Shown: in pieces, positions 15,768 to 23,463 of the stretch
Layout of the letters: each line of letters opens with the position of its first letter
How positions within the stretch are numbered: position 1 is the stretch's first letter
NCBI GenBank assembly: GCA_003599575.1
Contig: QZKV01000006.1
Location: 1 to 48,117 of the forward strand
DNA length: 48,117 nucleotides
DNA from: Desulfobacteraceae bacterium
GTDB lineage: Bacteria; Desulfobacterota; Desulfobacteria; Desulfobacterales; Desulfosarcinaceae
Direction of reading: 5' to 3'
Program-made: the position numbers and the translations under genes
Notes under the pieces: model-generated
The model's database searches: none
Told to the model about the DNA's origin: nothing
What the model saw: only the letters and a program-made list of their open reading frames with translations

Positions 15768-17666
15768 CTACCGGATCAAGTCATGATTGATTTGAATTTG
15801 GCCGCGCGCTTTCAAATCGGACAACCATTGCTGGAGCGCCGTTTGCTTTTTCTGTTCGGTCAACTGCTTCGAAATGCCGGTCTTTTCTTTGTCAAAGCCT
15901 TCGGCGGCCGGTGGCTTGCGTTCTTTGAACTGGATCACGTACCATCCTTGGGGTCCCTTGAAAACCTCATCAGGCAGCTTCTTTTCAGGTCCCAATTCAA
16001 ACGCCGCTTGGCTGATGGCCGGATCATAACCGATTTTGGGAATGGCGCCCGTACGTTTGAAAAAGCCCGTCTGCATCAATTGCACATCGTCGGGCTTGTC
16101 CGCCTCGGCCATGCTTTTGCCTTTTTTCAGTTCGGCCAGAAATGCTTCGGCATCGGCTTTGGCCCGCTCGTCCCGGAGCATTTCGATCACATCCTGCTTG
16201 ACCCGGTCCTTGACGGATTCAAGGGGCGGAACGGTCGCCTCGATTCGATCGACCACCTGCAACAGATAAAACCCATTTCCGAAATCCTGGATATCGCTGA
16301 TGGTCATCTTTTCCAATCCGAAAGCCGTGTCCGCAAACAGCTTGGGATTGCCGATATCATTGGTTTTCAGGCCCTGCGGTTTAAAAAAATCGGTCGTTCT
16401 CAGCGGGACTTTATGGCTTTGCGCAATATCGGCGAGATCCACTCCCTCGATCAAGGTGGCGTCGTACACCTCTTCGGCTTTTTGCATCGCCAATTCACGC
16501 GCCTTTTCATTGATGAGCTTTTCCCGGATGGTTTTAGCAGCCTCTTCCAGGCTGCGGGTATGCGCCTCATTGACTTTCTCGACCTTGATAATGTGCCATC
16601 CGAAGCGCGTCCGCACGGGTTCGCTGATTTCGCCGGCCTGCATGCCAAAGGCTTTGTCCGCAAAGGGCTTGACCATGGTCTCTTTCTTGAATTCACCCAA
16701 GTACCCGCCCTGGTCGCGGGTCGGGCCCTCAGAATATTGCTTGGCAAGCTCAGCAAAAGGCTTGCCCTCTGCAGCCATTTTGTAGATCTCCATTGCTTTC
16801 TGCTTTTTCTCCGCCACAATTTGAGGATCGGCGTCCTCATCGAGTTTCAGCAGGACATGCCTGGCTTCCACGGTTTTTTCGGTTTTAAACTCGTCCGGAT
16901 GGCTGTAGTAGTACGCGTCGATCTGCTCCTGCCCGACCGCCACGCGATCCTTGTAGGCGGCCGGATCAAAAAACAGATAGCGCACTTTCACCTGAGGTTC
17001 GGTGCGATACTCGTTTTCATTTGACTTGAAATGCTCGGCCATCTTTTCATCGCTAACGGCAATATCCTTGTACCGTGCCGCTGGAAAATGCATGAAGGTC
17101 AAATCGACTTCCGCGTTGTACCAGCCATACCACTCCTTTGCTTCGGCCTCGGTGGCAACGATCCCGCCGACGATCATGGCTTGCAGTTTATTGAGGATGA
17201 GATCCTGCCGGAAGCTGTTTCTGAAATCGGCCGTGCTCATCCTGTTTTGCGCCAACAGCTGTTTGGCCCGATCCTCGTTAAAAACCCCGTTGGTTTGAAA
17301 GGCCGGGATTTTAAAAATAGCATCGTCGATCGTCTGATCCGCCACCTGAATGTTCAACCGCTTGGCTTCCTGTAACATCAATGTACGGTTGACGAGTTGA
17401 TCCAAGGCTTGCTCATCGAGCTGCAAACTCTTCAACATCTCATCGTTAAGGGAATCACCGTATGCGCGGCGATAGCGTTCGCGCAATTGCCTGTGCGCTT
17501 CGCGGTACTCATCGTGGGTTATGATTTCGCCATTCACATTGGCCACTGTCGTACCGCGACGGGAGTTGAAACTGCCGACGCCCCAGAAAATGAAAACCAC
17601 GACGATGGCAAATAGGAGTACTTTGATGATCCAACTGCCCGCCTGCTTGCGCATTATGTTGAGCAT
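15768..17666 (-). CDS. ppiD: PpiD-like periplasmic peptidyl-prolyl isomerase/chaperone
   Basis: The 632-residue protein has the PpiD layout: a short cytoplasmic N-terminus, one membrane helix (about 14-33), a SurA-like N-terminal chaperone region (35-200), and a parvulin domain near 265-365 (VEARHVLL ... GGYLGEF ... FGWHIIKVE). A second, degenerate parvulin-like region lies near 490-610 with FFKRTGAIP and GWYVIQFKE. It is anchored in the inner membrane, facing the periplasm, and assists folding of proteins leaving the Sec translocon. The size agrees with E. coli PpiD (623). It has its own strong promoter. Parvulin activity cannot be judged by eye. Confidence 0.9.
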   Translation of the reverse strand: MLNIMRKQAGSWIIKVLLFAIVVVFIFWGVGSFNSRRGTTVANVNGEIITHDEYREAHRQLRERYRRAYGDSLNDEMLKSLQLDEQALDQLVNRTLMLQEAKRLNIQVADQTIDDAIFKIPAFQTNGVFNEDRAKQLLAQNRMSTADFRNSFRQDLILNKLQAMIVGGIVATEAEAKEWYGWYNAEVDLTFMHFPAARYKDIAVSDEKMAEHFKSNENEYRTEPQVKVRYLFFDPAAYKDRVAVGQEQIDAYYYSHPDEFKTEKTVEARHVLLKLDEDADPQIVAEKKQKAMEIYKMAAEGKPFAELAKQYSEGPTRDQGGYLGEFKKETMVKPFADKAFGMQAGEISEPVRTRFGWHIIKVEKVNEAHTRSLEEAAKTIREKLINEKARELAMQKAEEVYDATLIEGVDLADIAQSHKVPLRTTDFFKPQGLKTNDIGNPKLFADTAFGLEKMTISDIQDFGNGFYLLQVVDRIEATVPPLESVKDRVKQDVIEMLRDERAKADAEAFLAELKKGKSMAEADKPDDVQLMQTGFFKRTGAIPKIGYDPAISQAAFELGPEKKLPDEVFKGPQGWYVIQFKERKPPAAEGFDKEKTGISKQLTEQKKQTALQQWLSDLKARGQIQINHDLIR

Positions 17667-17726
17667 GCCGTTCCCTCTCTTGTATAGAATTCAACCTGCA
17701 TGGGCTTTTTACCTTTGCAGCTCGTG

Positions 17727-17755
17727 ATATTAGGGTGAATCCTCTTCTTTGTCAA
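17727..17755 (-). promoter_or_regulatory. Predicted sigma-70 promoter of ppiD
   Basis: On the minus strand a perfect TTGACA (17755-17750) is followed after exactly 17 bases by TAATAT (17732-17727). The ppiD ATG lies about 60 bases downstream. Confidence 0.7.
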
Positions 17756-17856
17756 TAAGTTGGAGCTATTTGCGGCTATTTCTCCGAACTTCGTCCGTGA
17801 TTTAAATCGGGCTTTGCGTTCCTAACCTGAAGCACAGAGCAATGGAAAAATTAACA

Positions 17857-17885
17857 TTGACACGGTCCGGGTGTTTTGTTACTTA
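17857..17885 (+). promoter_or_regulatory. Predicted promoter of tRNA-Ala
   Basis: TTGACA (17857-17862), then a 17-base spacer, then TACTTA (17880-17885). The tRNA begins 14 bases after the -10 box. The -35 is perfect, the -10 is poor. Confidence 0.5.
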
Positions 17886-17899
17886 GCCCACTTACGTTC

Positions 17900-17975
17900 G
17901 GGGCTGTAGCTCAGCTGGGAGAGCGCATGACTGGCAGTCATGAGGCCAGGGGTTCGATCCCCCTCAGCTCCACCA
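17900..17975 (+). tRNA. tRNA-Ala, anticodon GGC, CCA end encoded
   Basis: A 76-base cloverleaf can be drawn fully. The acceptor stem GGGGCTG pairs with CAGCTCC and includes the G3-U70 wobble pair that marks alanine tRNAs. The anticodon stem CATGA/TCATG holds the loop CTGGCAG (anticodon GGC, reading GCC), and the T arm is AGGGG-TTCGATC-CCCCT. The CCA end at 17973-17975 is genomic. It is a stand-alone gene with its own terminator. Confidence 0.97.
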
Positions 17976-17987
17976 AAAAGAATAAAG

Positions 17988-18015
17988 CGGGCAGTCAAGC
18001 TGCCCGTTTTTGTTT
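17988..18015 (+). terminator. Intrinsic terminator after tRNA-Ala
   Basis: CGGGCAG (17988-17994) pairs with CTGCCCG (18000-18006) around TCAAG and is followed by TTTTTGTTT. It lies 12 bases after the tRNA end. Confidence 0.85.
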
Positions 18016-18122
18016 GGGCCGCGATGGCGGTCATGAACTGCATGGAGCCGGTAGAATAGCTCAGTCCGGAGATATTTGGGGCGGGGCTCGGGTGCAGTTC
18101 CATTATCGGCAAAGCCCCGGCT

Positions 18123-18389
18123 TCAGGCATACAACTCGGCAATTGTTGCGCCCCACCCACCTTCTTGTTCGGGCGCATCCTTGAAGGTGCGTACCAGCGC
18201 ATTCTTGGCAAGCAAAGACCGCACTCTGGCCTTCTGAACGCCGGTGCCCTTTCCGTGGATGATGCGCACCCTCAAGATCCCCTTCTCGCGGCACAGCGCC
18301 AGATAATCGCTCAACAGGTCCGGCAGCTCCTTTGGGAGAAAAGTATGCAGATCCAGGACCCCGTCTATGGGAATTTCAATGGGTTCCAT
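18123..18389 (-). CDS. Small stand-alone Smr-domain protein
   Basis: The 88-residue protein is a single Smr (small MutS-related) domain, with LDLHTF near residues 12-17 and the hallmark IIHGKGTG near 43-50. Smr domains have nuclease or nucleic-acid-binding activity; some stand-alone members cut mRNA at stalled ribosomes. There are no extra domains, so its partner or substrate is unknown. It follows the ispH-ubiA gene by 18 bases on the same strand, so the two are likely cotranscribed. The terminal WGATIAELY segment is also typical of the domain. Confidence 0.88.
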   Translation of the reverse strand: MEPIEIPIDGVLDLHTFLPKELPDLLSDYLALCREKGILRVRIIHGKGTGVQKARVRSLLAKNALVRTFKDAPEQEGGWGATIAELYA

Positions 18390-18407
18390 TGTCCCTTCCC
18401 CACGGGT

Positions 18408-20141
18408 TCAACGCACCAGTGCGTAAAAGAAGGTCATGATCCCGGTCAGGATAAAAAGGCTCTCCACCATAAACTCCAACTGAGTGCCCGCAAGCATGCT
18501 GCCGCGCTTATGCAAGACTATTATGGCCCACAGAAAAGCGGGCGCGAGGGTCAGAAGGAAAGCCAACGAGGAGAATATTCCAGCCCAGGCCGCCACACAG
18601 AGAAGAATCAAGATCGTGCTCAATACAGTTTTCAGCAGCAGCAAGGCACGCTCCGGCCCCAGCAGGATCGGAATGGTTTCCTTGCCCACGATGCGGTCGC
18701 CCTGCATATCGAGGATATCGAAGACAGCCGTACGGGTGAAGGCCAGACCGGCGGCCCAGACAACTGCAAGAGCGCCGCTGATGAATTGCCCCGCGGGATC
18801 GGCCAAGGCCGGCAAGCCCGCCGTAACCACCCCCCATGCCAGGGCGATCAGAATGGTTTTGGAGCCGGGTAAATCTCGGATGCGTCGAAATCGGAATCCA
18901 GGCAACATCCGGTCCGGTATCAGGCGCAGATTGTAGGAAAGTCCCAGCACGCTCATGGCCAGCAGCGTCCAGAAGGCCAGAAGCCCCATATGAAAAGCGG
19001 CCACCAATCCCAAAGCGCCGGCCGAAAGAGCCATGGCCGTGAGTGCCAGTTTATGGCGGCTGTAAAAACGCTCCCTGTCCGGATCGTTGTAACTGTCCTC
19101 GGCACGCCCCGTGAGATGATTGAGAATATGCATGGAGATGACGTACAGCACGGCCGCACTCAGGGCGGGCAGCGATATGGCCAGATGCTGCAGCTGGGTG
19201 GCCGCAAAGCTCAGGCATCCGGCGCCTAAAGCTACGTATATATTGGTCAGCAATAAAAACCGCTGCATGCGCAGGAGAAGGGAGCGCCAACCCAGACGGC
19301 CATGCGTGGGCATCTGCTCGATCGCTCGCACAACGCGCTTGATAATCCATGTGGGTGTGGATGCACCGGCGGTAATGCCGACCGCCTCAACCCCTGAAAA
19401 CGATGCCATATCGAGTTCGGCTTCCGTTTCGACATGGAAAGCACGTCTGCCTGTGGCCGTGACGATCTCGGCCAAGCGGCGCGTGTTGCCGCTGTTCTTG
19501 CCGCCGACCACCACCACCGCATCCACCTCCTGGGCCAACCGCCGAACCTCGGCCTGTCTTTTTTCGGTCGAATCGCAAATTGTATCGAACACCTTATAAT
19601 GAGGCCGGTGTTCCGCCGTCCAGGCCTTTACCTGTCGGTACATCTCTTCGTTCTGAGTTGTTTGGGCGACCACGATGGCTTGTTCAAAGGGGGGCAGTTG
19701 TTTCAGGGCCTCCAGGGTACCGACCGCATAACCGTCTTTGCCGGCAAACCCCAGCAAGCTGATCACTTCCGGATGATCCTGATCTCCTACGATGATGGCG
19801 GCGTGGTTTTTACGCGCATGCCTTTTGATGATGGATTGAACTTTGACCACGCGGGGGCAGGTGGCGTCAATCACCGTGAAACCGGCTTGTTTGAGCTGTT
19901 GCTTGGTGGCGGGCGGCACCCCATGCGCGCGCACCAGCACCGTTCCGCTGCCTTTCGACGGAATGTTGTCCAGAACGGTGATCCCCCGCGCGCCAAACAT
20001 GGCCAGCACCTGCGGGTTGTGGATCAGAGGACCGTAGGTAAAAATCGGCTGCGCATGTTGCGCCGGCGCGTCAAGGGCCATTTCCACCGCCCTGCGCACG
20101 CCCATGCAAAAGCCGGCTGTCTTGGCAATCATTATTTTCAT
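18408..20141 (-). CDS. ispH: IspH (HMBPP reductase) fused to a UbiA-family prenyltransferase
   Basis: The 577-residue product is a two-enzyme fusion. Residues 1-277 are a complete IspH/LytB: the three [4Fe-4S] cysteines are C12 (GFCMGV), C95 (DATCPRV) and C189 (DTICDST). The substrate-binding histidines H41, H73 (RAHGVPP) and H123 (DQDHPEV) and the NSGNTRRL loop are present. IspH makes IPP and DMAPP in the last step of the MEP pathway. Residues 285-577 form a UbiA-like integral membrane domain with about eight hydrophobic segments. Its second aspartate motif is clear (DILDMQGD, 475-482), but the first is unusual: N341 and D349 with G in the middle position, then NDPDRE. I infer transfer of a prenyl chain to a quinone, lipid or heme precursor. 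There is no internal stop between the halves. It lies between the CooT-like gene (23 bases) and smr (18 bases). Confidence 0.9.
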   Translation of the reverse strand: MKIMIAKTAGFCMGVRRAVEMALDAPAQHAQPIFTYGPLIHNPQVLAMFGARGITVLDNIPSKGSGTVLVRAHGVPPATKQQLKQAGFTVIDATCPRVVKVQSIIKRHARKNHAAIIVGDQDHPEVISLLGFAGKDGYAVGTLEALKQLPPFEQAIVVAQTTQNEEMYRQVKAWTAEHRPHYKVFDTICDSTEKRQAEVRRLAQEVDAVVVVGGKNSGNTRRLAEIVTATGRRAFHVETEAELDMASFSGVEAVGITAGASTPTWIIKRVVRAIEQMPTHGRLGWRSLLLRMQRFLLLTNIYVALGAGCLSFAATQLQHLAISLPALSAAVLYVISMHILNHLTGRAEDSYNDPDRERFYSRHKLALTAMALSAGALGLVAAFHMGLLAFWTLLAMSVLGLSYNLRLIPDRMLPGFRFRRIRDLPGSKTILIALAWGVVTAGLPALADPAGQFISGALAVVWAAGLAFTRTAVFDILDMQGDRIVGKETIPILLGPERALLLLKTVLSTILILLCVAAWAGIFSSLAFLLTLAPAFLWAIIVLHKRGSMLAGTQLEFMVESLFILTGIMTFFYALVR

Positions 20142-20164
20142 TGTTTCAAAACAAGCCCCGGCCG

Positions 20165-20350
20165 CTACAGTTTCAACAGAATTTTATGATCGACCAAAGA
20201 GAGTGAATGGATGCGGGCTTTGATAAACTTCTGCTCGCCGAAAATATTGACCAGACGCAAACCTTCTTCATCGGGCTCCACCGTATCCACCGATTCCATG
20301 ATCAACTGCTCTTTTTCACCTTCCACCAGATACGCATTGGCTTCACACAT
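20165..20350 (-). CDS. CooT-family small nickel-binding-like protein
   Basis: The 61-residue protein starts MCEANAYL, with Cys at position 2 and a beta-rich body ending HKILLKL, which matches the CooT family. CooT is a small nickel-binding dimer linked to CO dehydrogenase maturation, with nickel bound through Cys2. Whether this copy binds nickel is not shown by sequence alone. The ribosome site GAGGTAG precedes the ATG. It lies between DUF3842 (with a repeat in between) and ispH-ubiA. Confidence 0.8.
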   Translation of the reverse strand: MCEANAYLVEGEKEQLIMESVDTVEPDEEGLRLVNIFGEQKFIKARIHSLSLVDHKILLKL

Positions 20351-20411
20351 TTGAACTACCTCTATTATTTTATCGTTTTTATCCGTACCATTTCATGAGG
20401 ATCGGGCCCGC

Positions 20412-20512
20412 TCTCGTACTCGTACTCAGCGAAGCGGTACTCGTACTCGTAATCGAATGAAAAAAAACATGTATGCTATGCGTCGAGTACGCGGACGCGT
20501 ACGAGTACGATC
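20412..20512. repeat. TACTCG/CGAGTA inverted-repeat element, copy 1
   Basis: The left arm (about 20412-20453) is made of TACTCG hexamers, and the right arm (about 20483-20512) carries the complementary CGAGTA/GTACGAGTACGA units. The loop contains AATCGAATGA followed by an A-run. The same layout occurs at 34468-34565. It separates the DUF3842 stop from the CooT-like gene. Confidence 0.8.
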
Positions 20513-20529
20513 AGCTTCATCCAAGCCCG

Positions 20530-20955
20530 TCAAGGCTCGCCAATATACTGCCTAAGATGAAGTTCCACAAGCTCATCCACCAAATGAGGCAGGGGCATGG
20601 AAGAGACCCCGACCATCGCGACATCTTCCTGGTTGAGCGGCAAAAGCAATTTGGTCGCGGGGCACGCGGCGACGGCAGCCGCCATCGCGGGGGTCACCTC
20701 TCCCATCAGGCCGTGGGCCAGGACAATGCTCAGCGGTCCGGCGATGATGTCCGCCTTCAATATGGTCCTAACGATGGCGTTTTCGCCGGAAGCGCCCCGA
20801 TTGGCCTTGGCTTTGAGCATCTGCGCCGTGGCGATGGCATTGGTCCCCAGCGCGATGATTTCGACCGCTTCGCCGTAAACATCCTTTATCTTCTTGATGA
20901 TGGCGCTGCCGATGCCGCCACCCTGCCCGTCGATGATGCAGACTTTCTTCCGCAT
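20530..20955 (-). CDS. DUF3842 family protein
   Basis: The 141-residue protein starts KKVCIIDGQGGGIGSAIIKKI, a glycine-rich Rossmann-like beta-alpha-beta turn (about residues 5-20), then alternating hydrophobic strands and helices, with GTNAIATAQM and ENAI segments typical of DUF3842. Function is unknown; a nucleotide- or cofactor-binding role is only inferred from the glycine motif. It is 29 bases downstream of the NYN gene and upstream of the CooT-like gene, a pairing I believe recurs in anaerobes. Confidence 0.8.
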   Translation of the reverse strand: MRKKVCIIDGQGGGIGSAIIKKIKDVYGEAVEIIALGTNAIATAQMLKAKANRGASGENAIVRTILKADIIAGPLSIVLAHGLMGEVTPAMAAAVAACPATKLLLPLNQEDVAMVGVSSMPLPHLVDELVELHLRQYIGEP

Positions 20956-20984
20956 ACGCGTTTATCTCTCTATTCGTAGGACTT

Positions 20985-21503
20985 TCATAATTTTGAAATC
21001 TTGCGTCGCATTCTCCGCTGCCGCTTGGGCAGGCGCCGGGCAGGCCCTGATTTTTTGGTGGTGGGTATCCATCCTGCGGATGCTTCGTTTTCGCTGGTGC
21101 CTTTCGTTTCCAAGAGCCGGGCCATCATGATGCGCTGCTCGAATTCATCGGCTTTGATGATTCCGGCGCCCTGGGCGGCAGCGTAGTCGGCGATTTCGCG
21201 ATCCGAGCTGACCACCAGCAACTTTTCTCTTTGGTTGCGGGCCATCCGTTTGATGACCGCATCGGCCGATTCTCCCGGCCGCGAAAAACAGAGTTCAATG
21301 CCTTTGATCCGATCCCGTCGCGGCATGCCCGGCGGCGCGGCGGTCCCGTCGAACACCACGGTAATGGAAAAGGCCTTGATCTTCTTGTAAGCCGCCAGCG
21401 CATCCACCAATGCTTCTCGTCCGGCCTGCAGATCTTTGCTGTCCAAATCGGCCAAATGGCTCGATTGGCGGATGAGATTATATCCATCGATGACGATATG
21501 CAT
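20985..21503 (-). CDS. NYN-domain (YacP-like) predicted RNase
   Basis: The 172-residue protein begins HIVIDGYNLIR, the first acidic motif of NYN/PIN-like nucleases. Further acidic motifs are VVFDGT (about 49-54) and SSDREIADYA (about 98-107), consistent with a two-metal ribonuclease site. The C-terminal 30 residues are very basic (KRQRRMRRK), suited to RNA binding. Relatives in Firmicutes (YacP/Rae1) cut mRNA on ribosomes; the role here is inferred only. It lies 74 bases after parB. Confidence 0.85.
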   Translation of the reverse strand: MHIVIDGYNLIRQSSHLADLDSKDLQAGREALVDALAAYKKIKAFSITVVFDGTAAPPGMPRRDRIKGIELCFSRPGESADAVIKRMARNQREKLLVVSSDREIADYAAAQGAGIIKADEFEQRIMMARLLETKGTSENEASAGWIPTTKKSGPARRLPKRQRRMRRKISKL

Positions 21504-21577
21504 GATTAGTTGAATAATAAATCGTGAATCATTGATCGGTCGGATGCCGGTTGATCTTCGATCAACCTATCAACGAA

Positions 21578-22483
21578 TCAGATCGCATTGAGCAATTCCA
21601 GCAGGCGGTTCAGATCCTCGGTACTGTAGAATTCGATTTCCAGCTTGCCCTTTTTCCCCCTGCGCTTGATATCCACCTTGGTGCCGAAGCGGCGGGAGAG
21701 CTGATCGGCCACGCCCGCCAGATGCCGTTCTTCAGAGTCGTTTTTCTTACGCTCCACGATTTCGGAGGCGTTGCGCAAGCGCTTGACCAGTTCTTCGGTT
21801 TGGCGCACCGACAGTCCTTTGCGAATGATGGCACGCCAAACGGCGTTTTGTTGCGTGGGTGTGTCGGCGCCCAGCAGCGCGCGTGCGTGCCCCGTGCTCA
21901 GTTTCCCTTCGGTAATACTGGCCTTGATCGGCTCAGGCAACTGGCGCAAGCGCAGGAAATTGGCCACCGCCGAACGGCTTTTACCGACGCGGCCGGCAGT
22001 CTGCTCCTGGGTCAATCCGAATTCTTCGATCAACCGGTGGTAAGCTTCGGCTTCTTCGATGGGGTTGAGATTCTCGCGTTGAATATTTTCAACGATGGAC
22101 ATCTCCAGCATTTCGGCATCCGAAACGGTTTTCACCACGACCGGAACACGGTCCAATCCCGCCATTTTAGCTGCCCGCAGCCGCCGTTCTCCGGCCACCA
22201 ACTCGTAACCCACATCTGCTTTCCGCACCAGCAAAGGTTGCAGGATCCCTTGCGAGCGAATGGACTCGCTCAAATGGGTCATTTCCTCGGCGGCAAATCG
22301 GCTGCGGGGCTGAAAACGGTTGGGTTGAATCAGATCGATATCACACTCCAGATAGGTTTTGGCGCCCGCATCCCCCGGGCCTTCATTCATCGGTTTCACA
22401 TCAGGGATGAGCGCATCCAACCCTCTACCGAGAGCCCGTCTCTTCTTAGCAGTCTGCTCGCCGGAGTTTTGCGGTACTGTCAT
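21578..22483 (-). CDS. parB: Chromosome partitioning protein ParB
   Basis: The 301-residue protein has all ParB parts: an N-terminal region (RALGRGLDALIP) that contacts ParA, a ParB/Srx-like CTPase domain with the LVAGERRLRAA motif near 112-122, a helix-turn-helix with QEQTAGRVGKSRSAVANFLRL, the TGHARALLG segment, and a C-terminal dimerisation domain. ParB loads on parS sites near the origin and slides as a CTP clamp. I found no obvious parS 16-mer by eye in this window. parA lies 97 bases upstream. Confidence 0.95.
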   Translation of the reverse strand: MTVPQNSGEQTAKKRRALGRGLDALIPDVKPMNEGPGDAGAKTYLECDIDLIQPNRFQPRSRFAAEEMTHLSESIRSQGILQPLLVRKADVGYELVAGERRLRAAKMAGLDRVPVVVKTVSDAEMLEMSIVENIQRENLNPIEEAEAYHRLIEEFGLTQEQTAGRVGKSRSAVANFLRLRQLPEPIKASITEGKLSTGHARALLGADTPTQQNAVWRAIIRKGLSVRQTEELVKRLRNASEIVERKKNDSEERHLAGVADQLSRRFGTKVDIKRRGKKGKLEIEFYSTEDLNRLLELLNAI

Positions 22484-22580
22484 GGCTTATATCTTCCTCC
22501 ATTTACGTATCACTTCGGCCCATCGGCAATGAATTCGCCCGTTGAAACCAATGGACGAGCATGCACATCAACGAAACTGA

Positions 22581-23351
22581 CTAATTTGCGAAAGGCTTGG
22601 TCATTATTTCCTGAGCCAGTGAAAAGTAGCTCTGCGAGCCCACCGACGCGGCGTCATAAAGCAAAATAGGTTTACCGAAACTGGGTGATTCTCCCAGCCG
22701 CACGTTGCGCGGAATAATGGTTTTAAATACCAGGTCCTTGAAATGGGTCTCGGTATCTTCCGCCACTTGGTGAGACAAATTCGTTCGTTTATCGAACATG
22801 GTCAGCAAAATTCCGGCGATTTGCAGCTGTGGATTGAAACTGCGCCGAATCCGCTGAACCGTCTGGATGAGTTGGCTCAAACCTTCCAGGGCATAAAATT
22901 CACATTGCAACGGAATCAACAGCGCATCGGCGGCGGTCATGGCATTGACCGTCAGCAGGCTGAGTGACGGCGGGCAATCGATGACGATAAAATCAAACAG
23001 GTTCCCCACAGGTGCAAGCAGCCGCTTGAGAGTGGTTTCGCGACCGGGCTGCGAGAGCATTTCGATATCGAAACCAATCAACTCCACTCGTGAAGGCAAT
23101 ACTTTGAGGGCCTCGATCTCGGAATCGGCGATCAGTTCATGGATTCCGGCCTCACCCATCATGCCATGGTAAAGAGTGCGTTTGAGCTGCGTTTTATCCA
23201 GCCCGATCCCCGTGGTGGCATTGGCCTGAGGGTCGCAGTCAACCAAAAGCGTCTTTTTTTCGAAAATGGCCAAAGCCGCGGACAAGTTGACCGCCGTGGT
23301 GGTTTTACCCACGCCCCCCTTCTGGTTGGCTATGCAAATGATCCGTGCCAT
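22581..23351 (-). CDS. parA: Chromosome partitioning ATPase ParA (Soj)
   Basis: The start is ATG 23351, giving ARIICIANQKGGVGKTT, the canonical beginning of the family; a longer upstream frame has no family resemblance. The 256-residue protein has the deviant Walker A KGGVGKTT, Walker A' LVDCDPQANAT and Walker B FIVIDCPPS. ParA binds DNA when ATP-bound and moves ParB-parS complexes. No clear ribosome site is visible. It is divergent from the M48/TPR gene, 112 bases away, and is unrelated in detail to the ParA-like protein at 31190. Confidence 0.95.
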   Translation of the reverse strand: MARIICIANQKGGVGKTTTAVNLSAALAIFEKKTLLVDCDPQANATTGIGLDKTQLKRTLYHGMMGEAGIHELIADSEIEALKVLPSRVELIGFDIEMLSQPGRETTLKRLLAPVGNLFDFIVIDCPPSLSLLTVNAMTAADALLIPLQCEFYALEGLSQLIQTVQRIRRSFNPQLQIAGILLTMFDKRTNLSHQVAEDTETHFKDLVFKTIIPRNVRLGESPSFGKPILLYDAASVGSQSYFSLAQEIMTKPFAN

Positions 23352-23463
23352 TGCCGCGACACTAACATAAAACATATGGTTTGGGAAAAGGAATTGTGTA
23401 TTGATATTTCTGACTTTAGGTCTTAATCTCAGCCTAATATTAAAGGGCCATGGATGAGACTCG

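Noticed and set aside
15783..17024. Plus-strand frame opposite ppiD (413 codons)
   Set aside because: It is an antisense shadow of ppiD with Phe/Leu-rich, patternless sequence.
20412..20512. Possible CRISPR array or parS-like cluster in the TACTCG repeats
   Set aside because: The units are adjoining hexamers in inverted arms, not direct repeats separated by unique spacers, and do not match the parS consensus.
21504..23463. parS site near parAB
   Set aside because: I looked for a TGTTTCACGTGAAACA-like palindrome around parA and parB and saw none.
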